From: Paroedura picta
Lineage: Eukaryota; Chordata; Lepidosauria; Squamata; Gekkonidae
DNA length: 64,000 nt
Direction of reading: 5' to 3'
Assembly (NCBI RefSeq): GCF_049243985.1
Contig: NC_135369.1
Coordinates: forward strand, 25,342,765-25,406,764
Made by a program: the position numbers and the translations under genes. The notes below the pieces were generated by a model that was not told where the DNA came from, did no database searches, and worked only from the letters and a program-made list of their open reading frames with translations. Shown in pieces: positions 33,432-46,400 of this stretch (position 1 is its first letter; every line of letters begins with the position of its first letter).

Positions 33432-36400
33432 GCCACAATTTTCTTTCACTAATGAGCCAGAATGTAAGTTAACTTTCCAAGGGACAGAGAGCTTTACAAA
33501 AACGCATGCAGTGAAAAAAGAAAAGTGTGAAATGTTGCAGACAGAGGCATGAGAAAGGATCAGCCAGTTCTAAAAGGGACCAGTTTTAATTGTGCTCCTT
33601 TGGAGGAGTGAAGGCCACTTGGGTTTCAGGAAAAAAATAGCATAAACTGAAGTCTTTAGAGGGGGTGGAAGAGAAGGAAACACAGGTATACATGTAATTC
33701 CCATCAGCCTAGTAGCCCTTCCAAAGTCTTGTGAAAAAGATATTTTCTAATTTAAACGAAACCCTCAGTGGCTGTTTGTAGCTGTTGTGGGGAAAATCCA
33801 CTAGTAAGACACTGTATCCTGTTCTGCCCTCCATCATACTTCCCCCCTCTGCACTCAATTTTTTTTCCAGACCTCTCCCTCTTTTTGGGCTGTAAAAACT
33901 TAAGTCTACGCATCCTCTCATTGATCAATGTTTTGCTCTCATTTAAAATCTGTCCCCCTATAGACTTAGCAACCATACCCACAGGTCAATTACATTGCAC
34001 TTCATAAGAGCAAGGTAGCCTGCTCCCTTGCTTCAAAATAATCTGAAAAGGGGGCCATTTGAGCCCTGCTCCGCCTTCTCCTTTCCCAATCAGGTCCGTC
34101 TTCTCAGTCCAAAGTGCCTCCCCTCCTACTGCAGCTCTCCAGCATAAAAGCCACTTGGTGGTTTCAAGTTACATTCCTGGCCCACATTAATTTTGTATGG
34201 CAGAAGAGTCCATTTTTGTCTGCTCTCGAAGAGGCCAGAGTACAGATTTTCACACACACACGCACCATGTTGGAATCTACTTTGAAAACCAGTGAGATCT
34301 GAATAGCAGGGTCCAGGATTTGTGAACACAGGGAGCAGGCAGAGACAGTCTTTATAAACCACTCGTCTTGGGCAAGCCTCCCGGCCTTCCACTCCTACCC
34401 AGACTTGCACTGCAGTCCCCTTAAGCAGAGCTCAGCGTCTGCTGCAGTTTCCTGATGCGTAGGTATATTTTAACAAGTATTTTTGGGTAAAGAAAGCCAA
34501 ACACCGCCTTGGTATTTGACTCACAAGTGACTTGGCTGCCTAACTTAGAACTCCCTAAAGAGTGTAATAATCAACAGCTATGTGGTTGGCCACATGAACT
34601 TGTCAAGTACAGAAAGATTTGCATGTCACTTGGAGGGAAGCTTAGTTTGCTGGATGGTTGGAGATGTGGGGGGGAGGAAACGGATTCTGTGATGATTCTG
34701 CACATTCCTTACTAAAGCATCTCGCTTGCAGAAACACCTGGGCTTAGTTAGGTATCCTAGTCTTACACAAGCAGCTTTGCTTCAGAGACAGGCTGGCTGT
34801 GGGACTGCCAACCGCTTCCTGTCCAAAAATATATAATTTCTTCCATCCTCACTGCAGATAAGTGGGCAAGAAGAGCCACCATACCCAAACTGAAGTCCTT
34901 ATATTCACTACCAAGGAAGTTTATTAGAAGCCTTGACCAAACTCTATTTAAATCAATACTTCAAACAATCCCTGGCCGTGCTTCTGGTGAACACAAGAAC
35001 AGAAAAGCTAGGCTACTCGTTCACCCCAAGGAGCAAAGCAACAGCCCAGGAAGTAAAGCAGATCTACATTGCTCACTGTTCTGCCAAAAAGCCAATGTTA
35101 ATACTGCATTTGAGAATACACTAACCACTCTTAAAAACTACTGCTCTTCCTTAGAAAAAAGTCCTGCGGCTCCCCCCCCCCCCTAAAGCTGGCAAGCCTA
35201 TCTTGAAAACCAGATTAGGTCTGTCCTCTCAGTTATGGAGCAGGTATGCCTGAAATAGAACCAAGTTCCAGTTTCCTGAACCACCAGTGTCGAGCTAGGG
35301 ACACAGGAAGATGGTGGACAGGCTTCCCCCTTCTCTGCAGAAGAGGTAGTTCAGGGGATTTCCCCCTACCAAGCATGTATACAGGGACCACCCCACAAAT
35401 GAGTCAAGCTACCCCACCCACTTGGACTGTGGAAATACAAAGTCAGAAAACACTGATGGTTCCTACACTCAAAGCCTTGCCAGACATGCCCCAATTCCTG
35501 CCATAAACAATTTCAGCCATTTTTAAATTACAGAGACTTCATTGCATCTCACACAAAACCATGGTTTCAAGAGACATGCACATTGATGGCGCTCTAGCAA
35601 CCCCTTCTGAACATGCACTGGGGCATCTGTGGTAGTTTTTGCTTATGTGTTGGTTTCCTTGTACTGACTTTTCCAAGTCCTGGGAGCAGTCTGTCACCAA
35701 GCCTGACTTGTCTCTTGCAGATACCTCACTACATGCATGGAAGTCCTTCCTCCACACATACACAGGATTCTAGCTGTTTTTTATCTTCACCGTTACAGGT
35801 GGAAGCACAAGCATACTACACCAGAAAAATAAAAGGGAACATGATGTCCAAAAACCAAAAAGTTGGACCAACATAGGCAGTATAGTCAAATTCAATTTTC
35901 CAGCACCTTCTTCAGGAGCCAAAGGAAGGCCTGTACTGACTGCCAACAGCTTTTGCCTGAACTTTGCTGTTTAGGAGCTAGACTGTAAAATTCGTGCAGA
36001 TCGGCAGCAGATCTGAATTATATTAAAAGCTTTTTCTCGGACGGGAAGAACTGCTAATCAGAGACTCAGGGCTTGATTCTACAGGAATCAATAACAGATC
36101 CACCAGACAAGCATATACTTTCAGCGTGTTCCTGAGTCAGTTCTACTGGGTTTCTCTTGACAGCAATCTATAGTGGACTGCTCAGAATGAGAATCAAGGA
36201 GCAGGAGCAGCCACCATGAAGCTCCTGGGACTGTATCAGCCAAGTCCGCATCAGCCCTGAAACCAGGAAGGTGAAGCAGCCGAGGAAGTTCGGCAGGGCA
36301 AGGCAGATGTTTCTATGATCACGCATCACTTCCCAAACCCCCTTAGGGAACACCATGCCAGGAACTATTACAGCTAACTATTGCTTGCCTTCACTCACAC

Positions 36401-37355
36401 CACAAGAATTGTGTGGAAACGTTTTGGGTTTTTGTTTTTTTTAGCCAAATAAGGAAGCACAAGGAGAAAGTGTATTCAAGTCTCAAATTTACTGCACCCC
36501 ACGCATCTGTGAAAATAAGGAGGGCACACCCAAATTTACCATCTGATCAGAAGCAACTGGGAGTGGAAAGATCTCTCCCTGTCTCTGCAGTTTCAATGCT
36601 GGCCCAGAAAGACATTTCAAAGCCTGCAGGGTGCAATTCCAAACTCCTATGCAATAGGCTCCCACCACAGGCAGGTGATTCTAGGGATGGGAGCAAGGCC
36701 TTGGGGGAAGACAGCTGGGGCTCCGCTCTCAACCATCCTACGAACGCCTCCAGTGTTTTACCTCCACCCACAAATGGCAAAAAACACACACATCCTAGTC
36801 AGTTTCTTCCCCATTTATCACTGCTGCTTCCCTCCTGGGAAAAGGAGGAGACCACACAAAACCACCACAGAACTAGAAATCTGGAGGGCCAAACCAGGGG
36901 GAGAGATTATGTGTAGGTGAAACTAATGTCTCCCTTCCCAATGAAAGAAGACCCCCCCCCCTTAGCTGGCAGCTCCCACACTGTTTAGGGTATAACCCAA
37001 GGAAGGGTATAACCCAAGCTGCTCTTGCAACTATGAGTCAATCCAGCTGATATCTAGATACCAAAAAAAAAGACTTTGGAAGCAAGACACATGACCGCAC
37101 TGGTGAGAGAATCGGAGCCAGTCAGTATAGAGGGACAGTATAGAGGCAGAACTTCCGCTGCCACCACACACCGAACGGCATTCCCAGCAACGTCGTGTCT
37201 TGTCGGCACTTGGTGGTGCAGTTGAGCCGTCTGATCCCCATTTCCCCCCTCTGCTCTCATCCCGTGTTGCTGGGGGTTGGGGTGGGTGGGCAAAATCAGT
37301 CAGACTGTTAATTGAGGCACAGAGCAAGGCTCGCCAGAAAGGGGCAGCAGGGACG

Positions 37356-37498
37356 TCAATGGGAAGAGGAGGAGGAAGAGGAGGGCAGTTCCAGTTTTTG
37401 AAGGCGACGCCTGCGCAGCTCTGCTGTGTCCGGTTCCTCCAGAGAAGAGGGCTCGCCGTCCTGCCCGGGACTGGTTGGGGCTGTGTAGCCTTCAGCAC
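37356..37498 (-). CDS. SYVN1: SYVN1 coding exon 15 (aa 580-626) and stop
   Basis: AEGYTAPTSPGQDGEPSSLE through AELRRRRLQKLELP and a Ser run ending SSH. TGA at 37356-37358. Acceptor GCCCCCAG. RRRRLQKLE is shared with human. Confidence 0.95.
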
Positions 37499-40400
37499 CT
37501 GGGGGCGGGTGGAGGAAAAAGAGCAGTTGGTCAAAACAAATAAAACACTGACATTTGCTTCTCCCACTCTGAGTCAGTACAATTTCTTTTACATCTTTTA
37601 TATACCAGAAGGAACAACCATAATGGCTTCTAGATAAATTCCGTTTTCATTGGCTTCATCAGTGGTTGAAACCTCCAATCCTCCAAAAACAGTTTGTAGT
37701 ATCAAAGGTGACAAAATCCTATCGCCTTTCCTTATATTACTATTGTTAATATTTTAGTATCAATTGGCCATAGGCTCTCTAGGGCAGGGGTAGTCCACCT
37801 GTGGTCCTCCAGATGTCCATGGACTACAATTCCCATGAGCCCCTGCCCTAAAGAGCCTGGGGGGTAAACAGTAATGACTGGGGAAGGCACTGGCAAACCA
37901 CCCTGTATTGAGTCTGCCATGAAAATGCTAGAGGGCGTCACCCCAAGGGTCAGACATGACCCGGTGCTTGCACAGGGGATACCTTTACCTTTAAGGTGCC
38001 ACTGGACTCTTGCTCTTTTCTACTACTATATATTCATTCGATTTCTCTATCGCCCCTTACTGTGACATCTCAGGGTGGTGCATGCTGTCCAGAACTCCAC
38101 CTAAAGAACACTGGCACCCCTCAAGATAAAGGCTGAAGTGTAGCTTGGTTTCAAAAAGAGAGAAGCAAAGCCCCTATATTGGCAAGGCGCCCAGGGAAGC
38201 AACACTTTACCTACCTGCTTGGCTTGAGGAATCGGGGACCACTGCTGCCGAAGTGGTGCTGTCAGCAGACGGGAAAGCTGTGGGTCCGCTGGTGCTGGGC
38301 TCTGCGCTGGCAGTCTCTGGAGGGGATGCTGAAGGGGCCGGAGTGCCTGATGGTGGTGGTGGTGCTGGTGGTGCAGAGCGGGGCGTCCTGTGCAAGACAG
38401 GGAGAGGTCCAGAATTATGGATGGCATATCAACACCCCAACCATTCAAGCCACACCAACAATTCCAGCTTTGCTTGGGCACCAGCTGTTTTTGCTGTTTG
38501 TGTTCCCATTTTACAGCTGGGAAAACAACAGACTTACTGAAAAACTGAACTAAGGAAAGAGGGACCAATGGTTGCAGCACTTAGGTCAGACCGGGAAAGC
38601 TGAAGCTGAAAGGAAGAAAGAACTGCTACACCCTAAACTGGCAGTTCTCAACCACCATAACATGGTGACCCCAACTGCGGCGGCGGGGGCATGTGCGCAT
38701 GCAGGTGCTGAATGATCTGGAGGCAGCCAGTGCCATGGCTCCACGGCTGCTGGCCGCCACCACCTGCCATCTGCCACCAACCTGTCCTGGTGACCCCACT
38801 TGGGGTCAGGACCCCAAGGTTGAGAACCACTGCTTTAAGCAAAGCCAAAGATGGCTCAGAACTTGGAAATCTTAGATTTCGCCAAAAGTTGTCCATTCAG
38901 TCCTCTCTTTGGAAACAAAAGTTTTGTTTCCTCTTAAAAATGACTTCTTCTTAGAAAGTTGAATCTGGTGGTTAACATTACATGCAGCAGCTTTTCTGCC
39001 GAAAGAAGACAGCCCTTCTAATAGGGTGTGGGTACAAACAGGGGACATTCCTGCAAAGAGGGTCATGCAAGTCAGTGTGAACTGGGAGAAAGTCACTTTC
39101 CCCTGGGCCTACTCCATATGATCCCCTACCAGCAAAAAGCCACACACTTTGGGGTTGATTCCCGCCCACCCGCAATGCCACCATGGATGCTGTCCACTCC
39201 AAGCTGCGGAAAAACCTCTGCTGAGTAAGCAAGTCTATCCCTCAAACTGAGCAACACTCGCCTACCAAGCTTTCTCACCAAGAAACTAAGAAGTACTTCG
39301 TAAAGTATTTTGCTTAGAGCTGTTGCAGAGTGCATTTGTTTAATTGCCTTTGCCCCGCCTGAAAGACATGCATGCAGAAGGAAGAACCAGCCAAGTTACC
39401 CAATAGTGGCCAGGACGGTGAGATACTGGTTGATCTGCAACATGGCTGCATCGAGGAGTGTGTGAATGTTCTGCAGGCACTGGAGGCGGGCTTCCAAGTG
39501 CTGCCGCTCATGGCCCTCCATGGCTCGCAGCTCTTCCTCAGTTAGTCCGGCAAACCCTGAGGGCGGAACTGGCATAGGAGGGAAACCTGCAAGGGGGGGA
39601 AGAAGATGGAACGTGGTGTGAGACCAGCATGACAAGGGGGCAACTACTGGTTACAGCAAAAGCCGCTGAAGACAACATAGGAACACAAAACAATTGCCGC
39701 AGAGTGGCCACTCCTACTGTGCCCTTACAAGGTGTTAGACACCTTGCCCCAAAATATACAAATACAAAGATGTTGAAGTGCTTAGCTTGGGGTGCCAAAT
39801 TCAAATGGGCGGGAGGGCCACGCTACCGACCCTTCCGATATCTGTATGTTAAAAGCCATTATTTTTCACTGAAGGACCACTCGTTTTTGATGGGAGGGGG
39901 GCACTGATTAACTAAATGGCTCCTTTCACCATTCACCTTGTGCACTCCTCTCTGTCCTGCCAAAATGGCTTCACAGCTGCTCCATCTGTAGGCTTAAGAT
40001 TGTACACCACCCTGAGACAACTGGCTCAAGGGGGGTGATAGAGAAACCACTCCACCATCATATTATACCGTCGTCCTACGTGGCATTGTTCATCAGGGAT
40101 CAGAGCTGATGCCTGCCTCTGTACATCGTAATCATTTAAATGGAGAGCAGCAGGCTGCTGAGCTATAGCTTGTGCTGCAGGGTCAGTCTAGTGGCTGCCA
40201 GCTAATCTAGCATCAACAGCCCTCCCTTCTGCCTAGAAACTCAGCACTTCGGGCTGTGTGAGGGATCAAGTGGTTGCAAGGAAAGAAAGGATGGGGAGAA
40301 ACTGAGAAAGCAGCACTGAGAAATCAAGGATGGGCTTTTGTGGTCAGTGATGATTCCCAAAACAGGGAATAGCAACATTCAGCTATAAGTCCTAGATAGT

Positions 40401-43400
40401 CACCATCCTATTCTTCATCCTTCTTCCCTCTAATCCTCCCTAAGGTTCTAAGAACTTTAGTAACCATCAGGACATGTTTTAATTATTAATTAAATATACT
40501 CCCACCTACACATTAGCAGTAGCTGCTCAGCTTCCAACACTCACCGAAGAGAGGGGGGAAAGGCATCCCCATCCAAGGTGGAGGGAAGGGGAAACCTGGC
40601 ACGGTTCCTGTAGGGGCTGCGGAGTCTGATCCAGATGCTGAACCTCCACTGGGCCGTGAAGTGCCTGCTGAGAATGATAAAAATAGAAGCCCAAAGTTAA
40701 TCTCACACACTTTCCCATTTAACACACTGTGTAATGCACACATTAGACTTAGAGGCTGTTGGCATCTGCTCTCGCACAAATCCCCCATGAACCCGTGATA
40801 GAATGGAAGGCTCATGGACAATACATCATACTTCCATTCAAATCTGGAAACAGCCTAGTGCCTCCAAAAAAACATGTCCCCATCAATTCTACACAGAGTA
40901 CCAGCCTGGATTTCTCTAACATTCCAATGCTGCCATTTCTCTAAGGAACTGCAGGCAGCACAGAGTTCCCTCTGCCTTCAAGCCCTAGAACCATACGGAG
41001 GTAGGCTAGACTGTGAGGCTGGGACTGGCTCTAGTTACGCAATGAATGAGCAGAGATTTCAACCTGGGTGTTTCCCAGATTCCACTCAGACACTTTAGCT
41101 TCTACAACTAGCTCTTCAACTTCCCTGGAATGTGGACATAACATGGTGGGGAGCAAAAGAACAGCACTTGCTCATTCCTCCAGAATCTTTGCACCTGGCT
41201 CTTTTACTGAAGTAGGTCTCTTCTGCCCAGAGCACACAGTGCCTTCCATGGACAAATCCAAGAATGAAAATCCTGGGCTAACATGCTAGACAGTGGTCCC
41301 CAGCCTTTTTATCACCGGGGACCACTCAACGCTTGACAATTTTACTGAGGCCCAGTGAGGGAGGGGGTAGTTTACTCCTCTACTCTCAACCACTGCCCTA
41401 ACGCTCTCTGACTCTGGTCGCTATGGTAATGTTTAAACATCCCTTCAAAATAAGATACAGACACGCCACAACAATGAACATAAGGAACATTTTATTTTCA
41501 TGGAAATTTTAAATCATGACAATGACAAATAAATGGGAACCCTGAGCTTGTTTCTCTGCAACGAGATAGTCCCATGTGCACCTGCCGGATCGTGGATGAA
41601 GTAAGGGGCCGGGGGGGGGGAGATGGAGTCCTTCGTGGCCCACCTCCAGTTAATTGATGGACCACATGTGGTCCGCGGCCCACAGGTTGGGGATCGCTAT
41701 GCTAGAGGACCAAGATCTAGTAGGGGAAGTCTCTCTTCCTATCCAGGGGACAACTGCAAAAAGTACTCTGACAAGTCAACTGGGCAAATGAGGCTCAAAG
41801 AGCAAAATCTACCAAGCGCAGCCAGCTGTTCTGATCACCAAGGGATGCCCAATATCCAGTGTGCACTGCAACTATGCTTAAGCAAATTCCACACACTGTA
41901 CTTCATATAGATACAATCCCAGGGGAATCAGGCAAAAAGGGAGAGATGCTCTGACAAACTTAAGTCTACAGCAATCTGAGGACTCTGGGTGGATTTGTGC
42001 TCTGCTCCTCCCAATGCACATCAAACAATACCTCCCCTCCCGGGCCAGGAAAGGAAATGCCCCCTCTTTCTTCCCCAGCCATCAGAGGGAAAGAGCAGCC
42101 TGCATGCCTCGCGACTCATGCTGACCGTAAATCACCACCCCCACTCTTTCACAGCTGCACAGATTTGTTCTCACTGGAACCCCTGACCTCAAGTCACTTT
42201 GGAAGCCGTTTTTAGCTGGGAAAAACCAGCAGTCCAGTTGTGGTGCATCTCACCTGCTGGCTGTGTCCCTGATGTGGAAGGAGCCGCTGAAGCGTTGTCT
42301 GCATTGTTGGGGGGCTGGGCACCAGGTACGGGGGGAAATGGGCCCATGGGGGGCCAAAGAGGAAACATCCCAGGCGGAAAAGGAGGCAGGATGCCTTGGG
42401 GAACTGCAAGGAAGAGAAGGGTAGCAGGTAAGAACTTCTCACAAGCCTGCCTGATTACAACACTTTAGAATCTGCCACAAGGGAATCAGCCTGGCCATCG
42501 TTTTCAGAGAATCAAGCCAATTTAATTGAAAAACCCTTTTAATCTGCAGTCACATAGTATGGGCCCAGGGTAGGCAAGCCTTAGAAAATGTGCTGAAGAG
42601 GTGTCACCAAGATAAGCCCTCAAAGTGCTAGCGGTGTGTAGAAGGAGATGGTAACATTTTATCTGTTCTTGCCACCTTCTGGACCCATCCATCTGCAAGC
42701 CAGACCTGTGGCCGTGCCACTGGGACTCTGCTCCCTCCCAGAGTTTGTCCAAGGATAATCCTAATTTCTCTCAACCCTTTTCATTTGGGATATCAGCAGC
42801 ACCACAGACATCCCCCTCCATGGCCTGAACCAGTCTATCCTCTCTAAGGGCCTTAGCTAAGTTCCTGTTCCTGTTATACTGTTAAGATCACTGAAATTGT
42901 GTTATTTAGATTATTGTTGCTGTATTTGTTTATGTTATATATTAATTCGTTCTGTGTATCCTCCCATGTTGTATGTAAACCGCCCTGAGCCATATGGAAG
43001 GGCGGCATAGAAATCAAATAAATAAACAAACAACCAAACAAACAAACAAATAAATAAATAAATGAATGAATGTGTCTTTCACTGGAGGCAAAAAGGGTAT
43101 CTGCCTCTAGACTAGCCAGTTTGCAGTGGACTTATTGGGGTGTTTTGTCCAAGAACTGAAGCTGCCCCCTGCCACCTTATGATAAAATTAATTAATTAAT
43201 TTATTTATTTATATCCCGCCTCTCTTGACAAAGTCCTCTCGAGGCGGCTTACAGAATAAAAATATAAAACAGTATCACCTATAAAAACCCCTAGAACATT
43301 AAAACCCAATCTTCCAGAAGTAACAATATTACAGCAGATGGCGGAATAAACCCTTCTCACTATTCCAGTCATGGAAACATAACGAGGCTGGAAAGCTACT

Positions 43401-46400
43401 TTTGATTTATGCAGCATCATAATGGTATTTTTAGAGGAACCAGTCACCTAGGAATCCCAGCTATTTGGCAGAGAAGCTATGCAAAAACCATTGCCAGGAT
43501 GCAGCTTGTAATGCCAAGCGTAGCAAGCTCACAAGACAGACTCACAATTGGGCGGCTGAGGAATGAGTGGGGTCTGGTGTGCTGGCGGCTGCTGCCCCGC
43601 CTCCTGCTGCTCAGGGGGTGTCTGGGACTGAGTCGGGAGGGAGGCCCGGAGAACATCCATCCGGCACGTGGGGCAGGTCTGCTGCCGTTGGAACCACGAC
43701 CGCAAGCAGCTGTGGAGGGGAGAGGTAGCCTGTGTTAGAGAGACTGCTGCTGTAAACGCACATGTTTCTCCCTCTATTCCCTCTCCTTGCTGCTAGTGCC
43801 TCAACTGCTACCCAAGGATGTGTTTTTCTGGGGGTGGGGAGTTCATTCAGTTTCTATCCCACACCCCATCACAGGAGTTCAGGATGGTACACACAAAGGG
43901 GTTCTATTTCCCTATCATACTCTGTGTACACAAACACAAAGTAGACGACAGCCAAAGATTTGTGCTTGATAATGCAGACAATAGGCAGCTTGGCTTTTCC
44001 CATCCCTGCAATTTCCCGAAGTTCAGAGAAGGATGGAGGATATCCTTGAAGCATACCGAGCCTCTCAGATTTGGGGGGGATGAAGGCTCAACTCTGCAGT
44101 CATGCCACACTCAAGACAATTGTGCAGCTCCAACACTCAGCATGAGTGCCCACCTCTCCTGCTTGGAGAAGGGACGTCTGCAGAGACTGTAAACTCCGGT
44201 CATCTAACACAGCCAAATTCACCCTGGAATTTGTGCTTGCGCCTTCCAGAGTCCATCCTCACCTACCAAACAGGCTCAAGCAAGGTTCTCCAGTTTGTGA
44301 GAAAGGAACCTGCCTCAGAGGAAAAGCACATGGTCTGAATGCCTGTTATAGAATATTTGGTAGCAGAGCTGGGATAGACTTCTGGCCTGCCAGTCAGAGC
44401 AGATAACATGGGGCTCCATAGGTTAAGTTGCAGAAGACAGCTCTGCCAACAAACGTATCTCACCTGGTGTGGAATATGTGGTTGCAAGGTAGGCGCTTGG
44501 CACCTGTCACCATCTCCTCCCGACAGATGATACACACATTGTCCATGGCCTGCAGCTCTTCTGGAGTGGCATCAGGATACCTGAAAGAGCAAAGTATTGC
44601 AGGAAACCTTGAAATTAAGGGTGGACATAGACCATGTATCTGCAGGACTTACTACAGTGACCTGTCTGGCCTCCTGAGATGTACACATTTTTGTAAGCAG
44701 CTGTTTCATTCTGCAATTATCAATCTCTGTTGTGGCAGTAAACAGTTCTGTAGCACCCACACCCTTTGTTCTGGATGTAACCCCCGCCTTCTCGGTTTAT
44801 CTACTGACTCTCGCCTAGGTGGTCCTAATTCCTCGGTAGCTATGAGATCCTTACAGACACCCAGAGATCCATTTCCTATTTGTTCTCCCTCGGAATGGTG
44901 AATACTCACAAGGTGTTCATGTTGCGTATGGCCCGGCGGGACATGATGGCATCTGTCACAGCCTTTTTGAACTGCCTGGAAAGATACAAAAAGTCCACTT
45001 TACTGGAGATGTGATAGCCCAATAGTGTTAAACACATCACACCATTAATGAGACAATGAACTGGGAGCAAAAGATGACACCGTTTCGTACAGGAAACATT
45101 CTTCAGAAATATATTGGTAACCAACAACACCATTTTGTTCTAATAATGCTTAATTTTGTATTAAGATAATAAAATAAAGCTTTATTTTTCTAACCCATTC
45201 TTCCCATGAGGCTCAGGGCGGGTAACATCATTCGATAAAACACAAATTAATTAAATAATACTAAATTAAATAACACTCAAAACGACAATCCTCTTATACG
45301 ATTATTTTTTTGGTATGTCGGAATGTTCTATCAATCCCCCCCAAAAAAAAAATTATATCAAAAGGCAAATGTAAACACACTATTGGCAAGTCATGACTGG
45401 GCTACTCAGCCTCCTTACTCGCACACAAGCAATATTTGCTTTCATATGGGCATGAAGTGTCTTTCCAAAAACAGATTCAGGTGGGTAGCAGTATGCCTGA
45501 AGCAACAGAACAAAGGCTGAGTCTGGTGGCAACGTTAAAACCAACAACAGATGGTTTTTAGGTATGATAATCTATGAAGAACGCATGCACAAGCAAGCTT
45601 ATACCAAAAATTAAACATTGTTGGTCTTAAAGGTCCCAATGGACTCAAATTTTGTTCTATTCCCTCCCAAAACAGTTTGCAAATGCAGCACAGTGAATGC
45701 TCTTTTCAAGATGAAATAATCAGATGTACCATTACAGACCAGTGTGTGCCGCACACCACTCAATCACTCACCTCATAGCCAAGTACATGGGCCGAATCGC
45801 GAAAAGTGGGAACGTATGCACTTTGATCATGATGGTCATGAAGGCCATATACAGCAACACCTTGATGAAACCTGGAGCAGGAAGAGATGGCAGCATTAGC
45901 CTTGCTTTCAGTTCCACAAACTGTTTTTCCTCATTACACAGGGAAAGCAAGAAGACGCTGCCTAGGAGCACGTGCGAATCATTGAGTTGGACGGGATCGC
46001 CAGGGTCATCTAGTCCAACTCCCGCACAATGCAGGAACTCACAATTACCTGCCCACCCACTCACAATCTGCCTATGTTCACAAAAATCAGCATTTCTGTC
46101 AAATGGCTATCTAGCCTTTGCTTAAAAATTTCCAAAGGAGGAGACCCCACCACCTCCCGAGGAAGCCTGTCCCACTGAGGAACTGCTCTAACTGTCAGGA
46201 ATATCTTCTGGATGTTTAGCCAAAAATTCTTATTAATTTCAACCCATTGGTTCTGGTCTCAGAGTGGTCCCTTCTTACTTTCATAATAAGTTTAAGGGAA
46301 CATACCTTCAGAATGTTGTCACATTCCTTCACCCCCAATATTGGAAACCTACAGATACATATAACCTTTCTGCACATACAAAGGTTGGCCAGTTGGAGTA

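Larger units (their letters stand above)
32930..37355 (-). other. SYVN1: probable long SYVN1 3'UTR
   Basis: 4.4 kb right after the SYVN1 stop, with almost no recognisable repeats, unlike all other non-coding parts of the window. It ends at an AATAAA (minus) at 32949-32954; another AATAAA lies at 33426-33431, so shorter 3'UTRs are possible. Its extent is inferred from repeat depletion and hexamers, not from transcripts. Confidence 0.5.

Noticed and set aside
36413-36916. 167-codon plus-strand ORF
   Set aside because: Antisense to the probable SYVN1 3'UTR; no family, biased composition.
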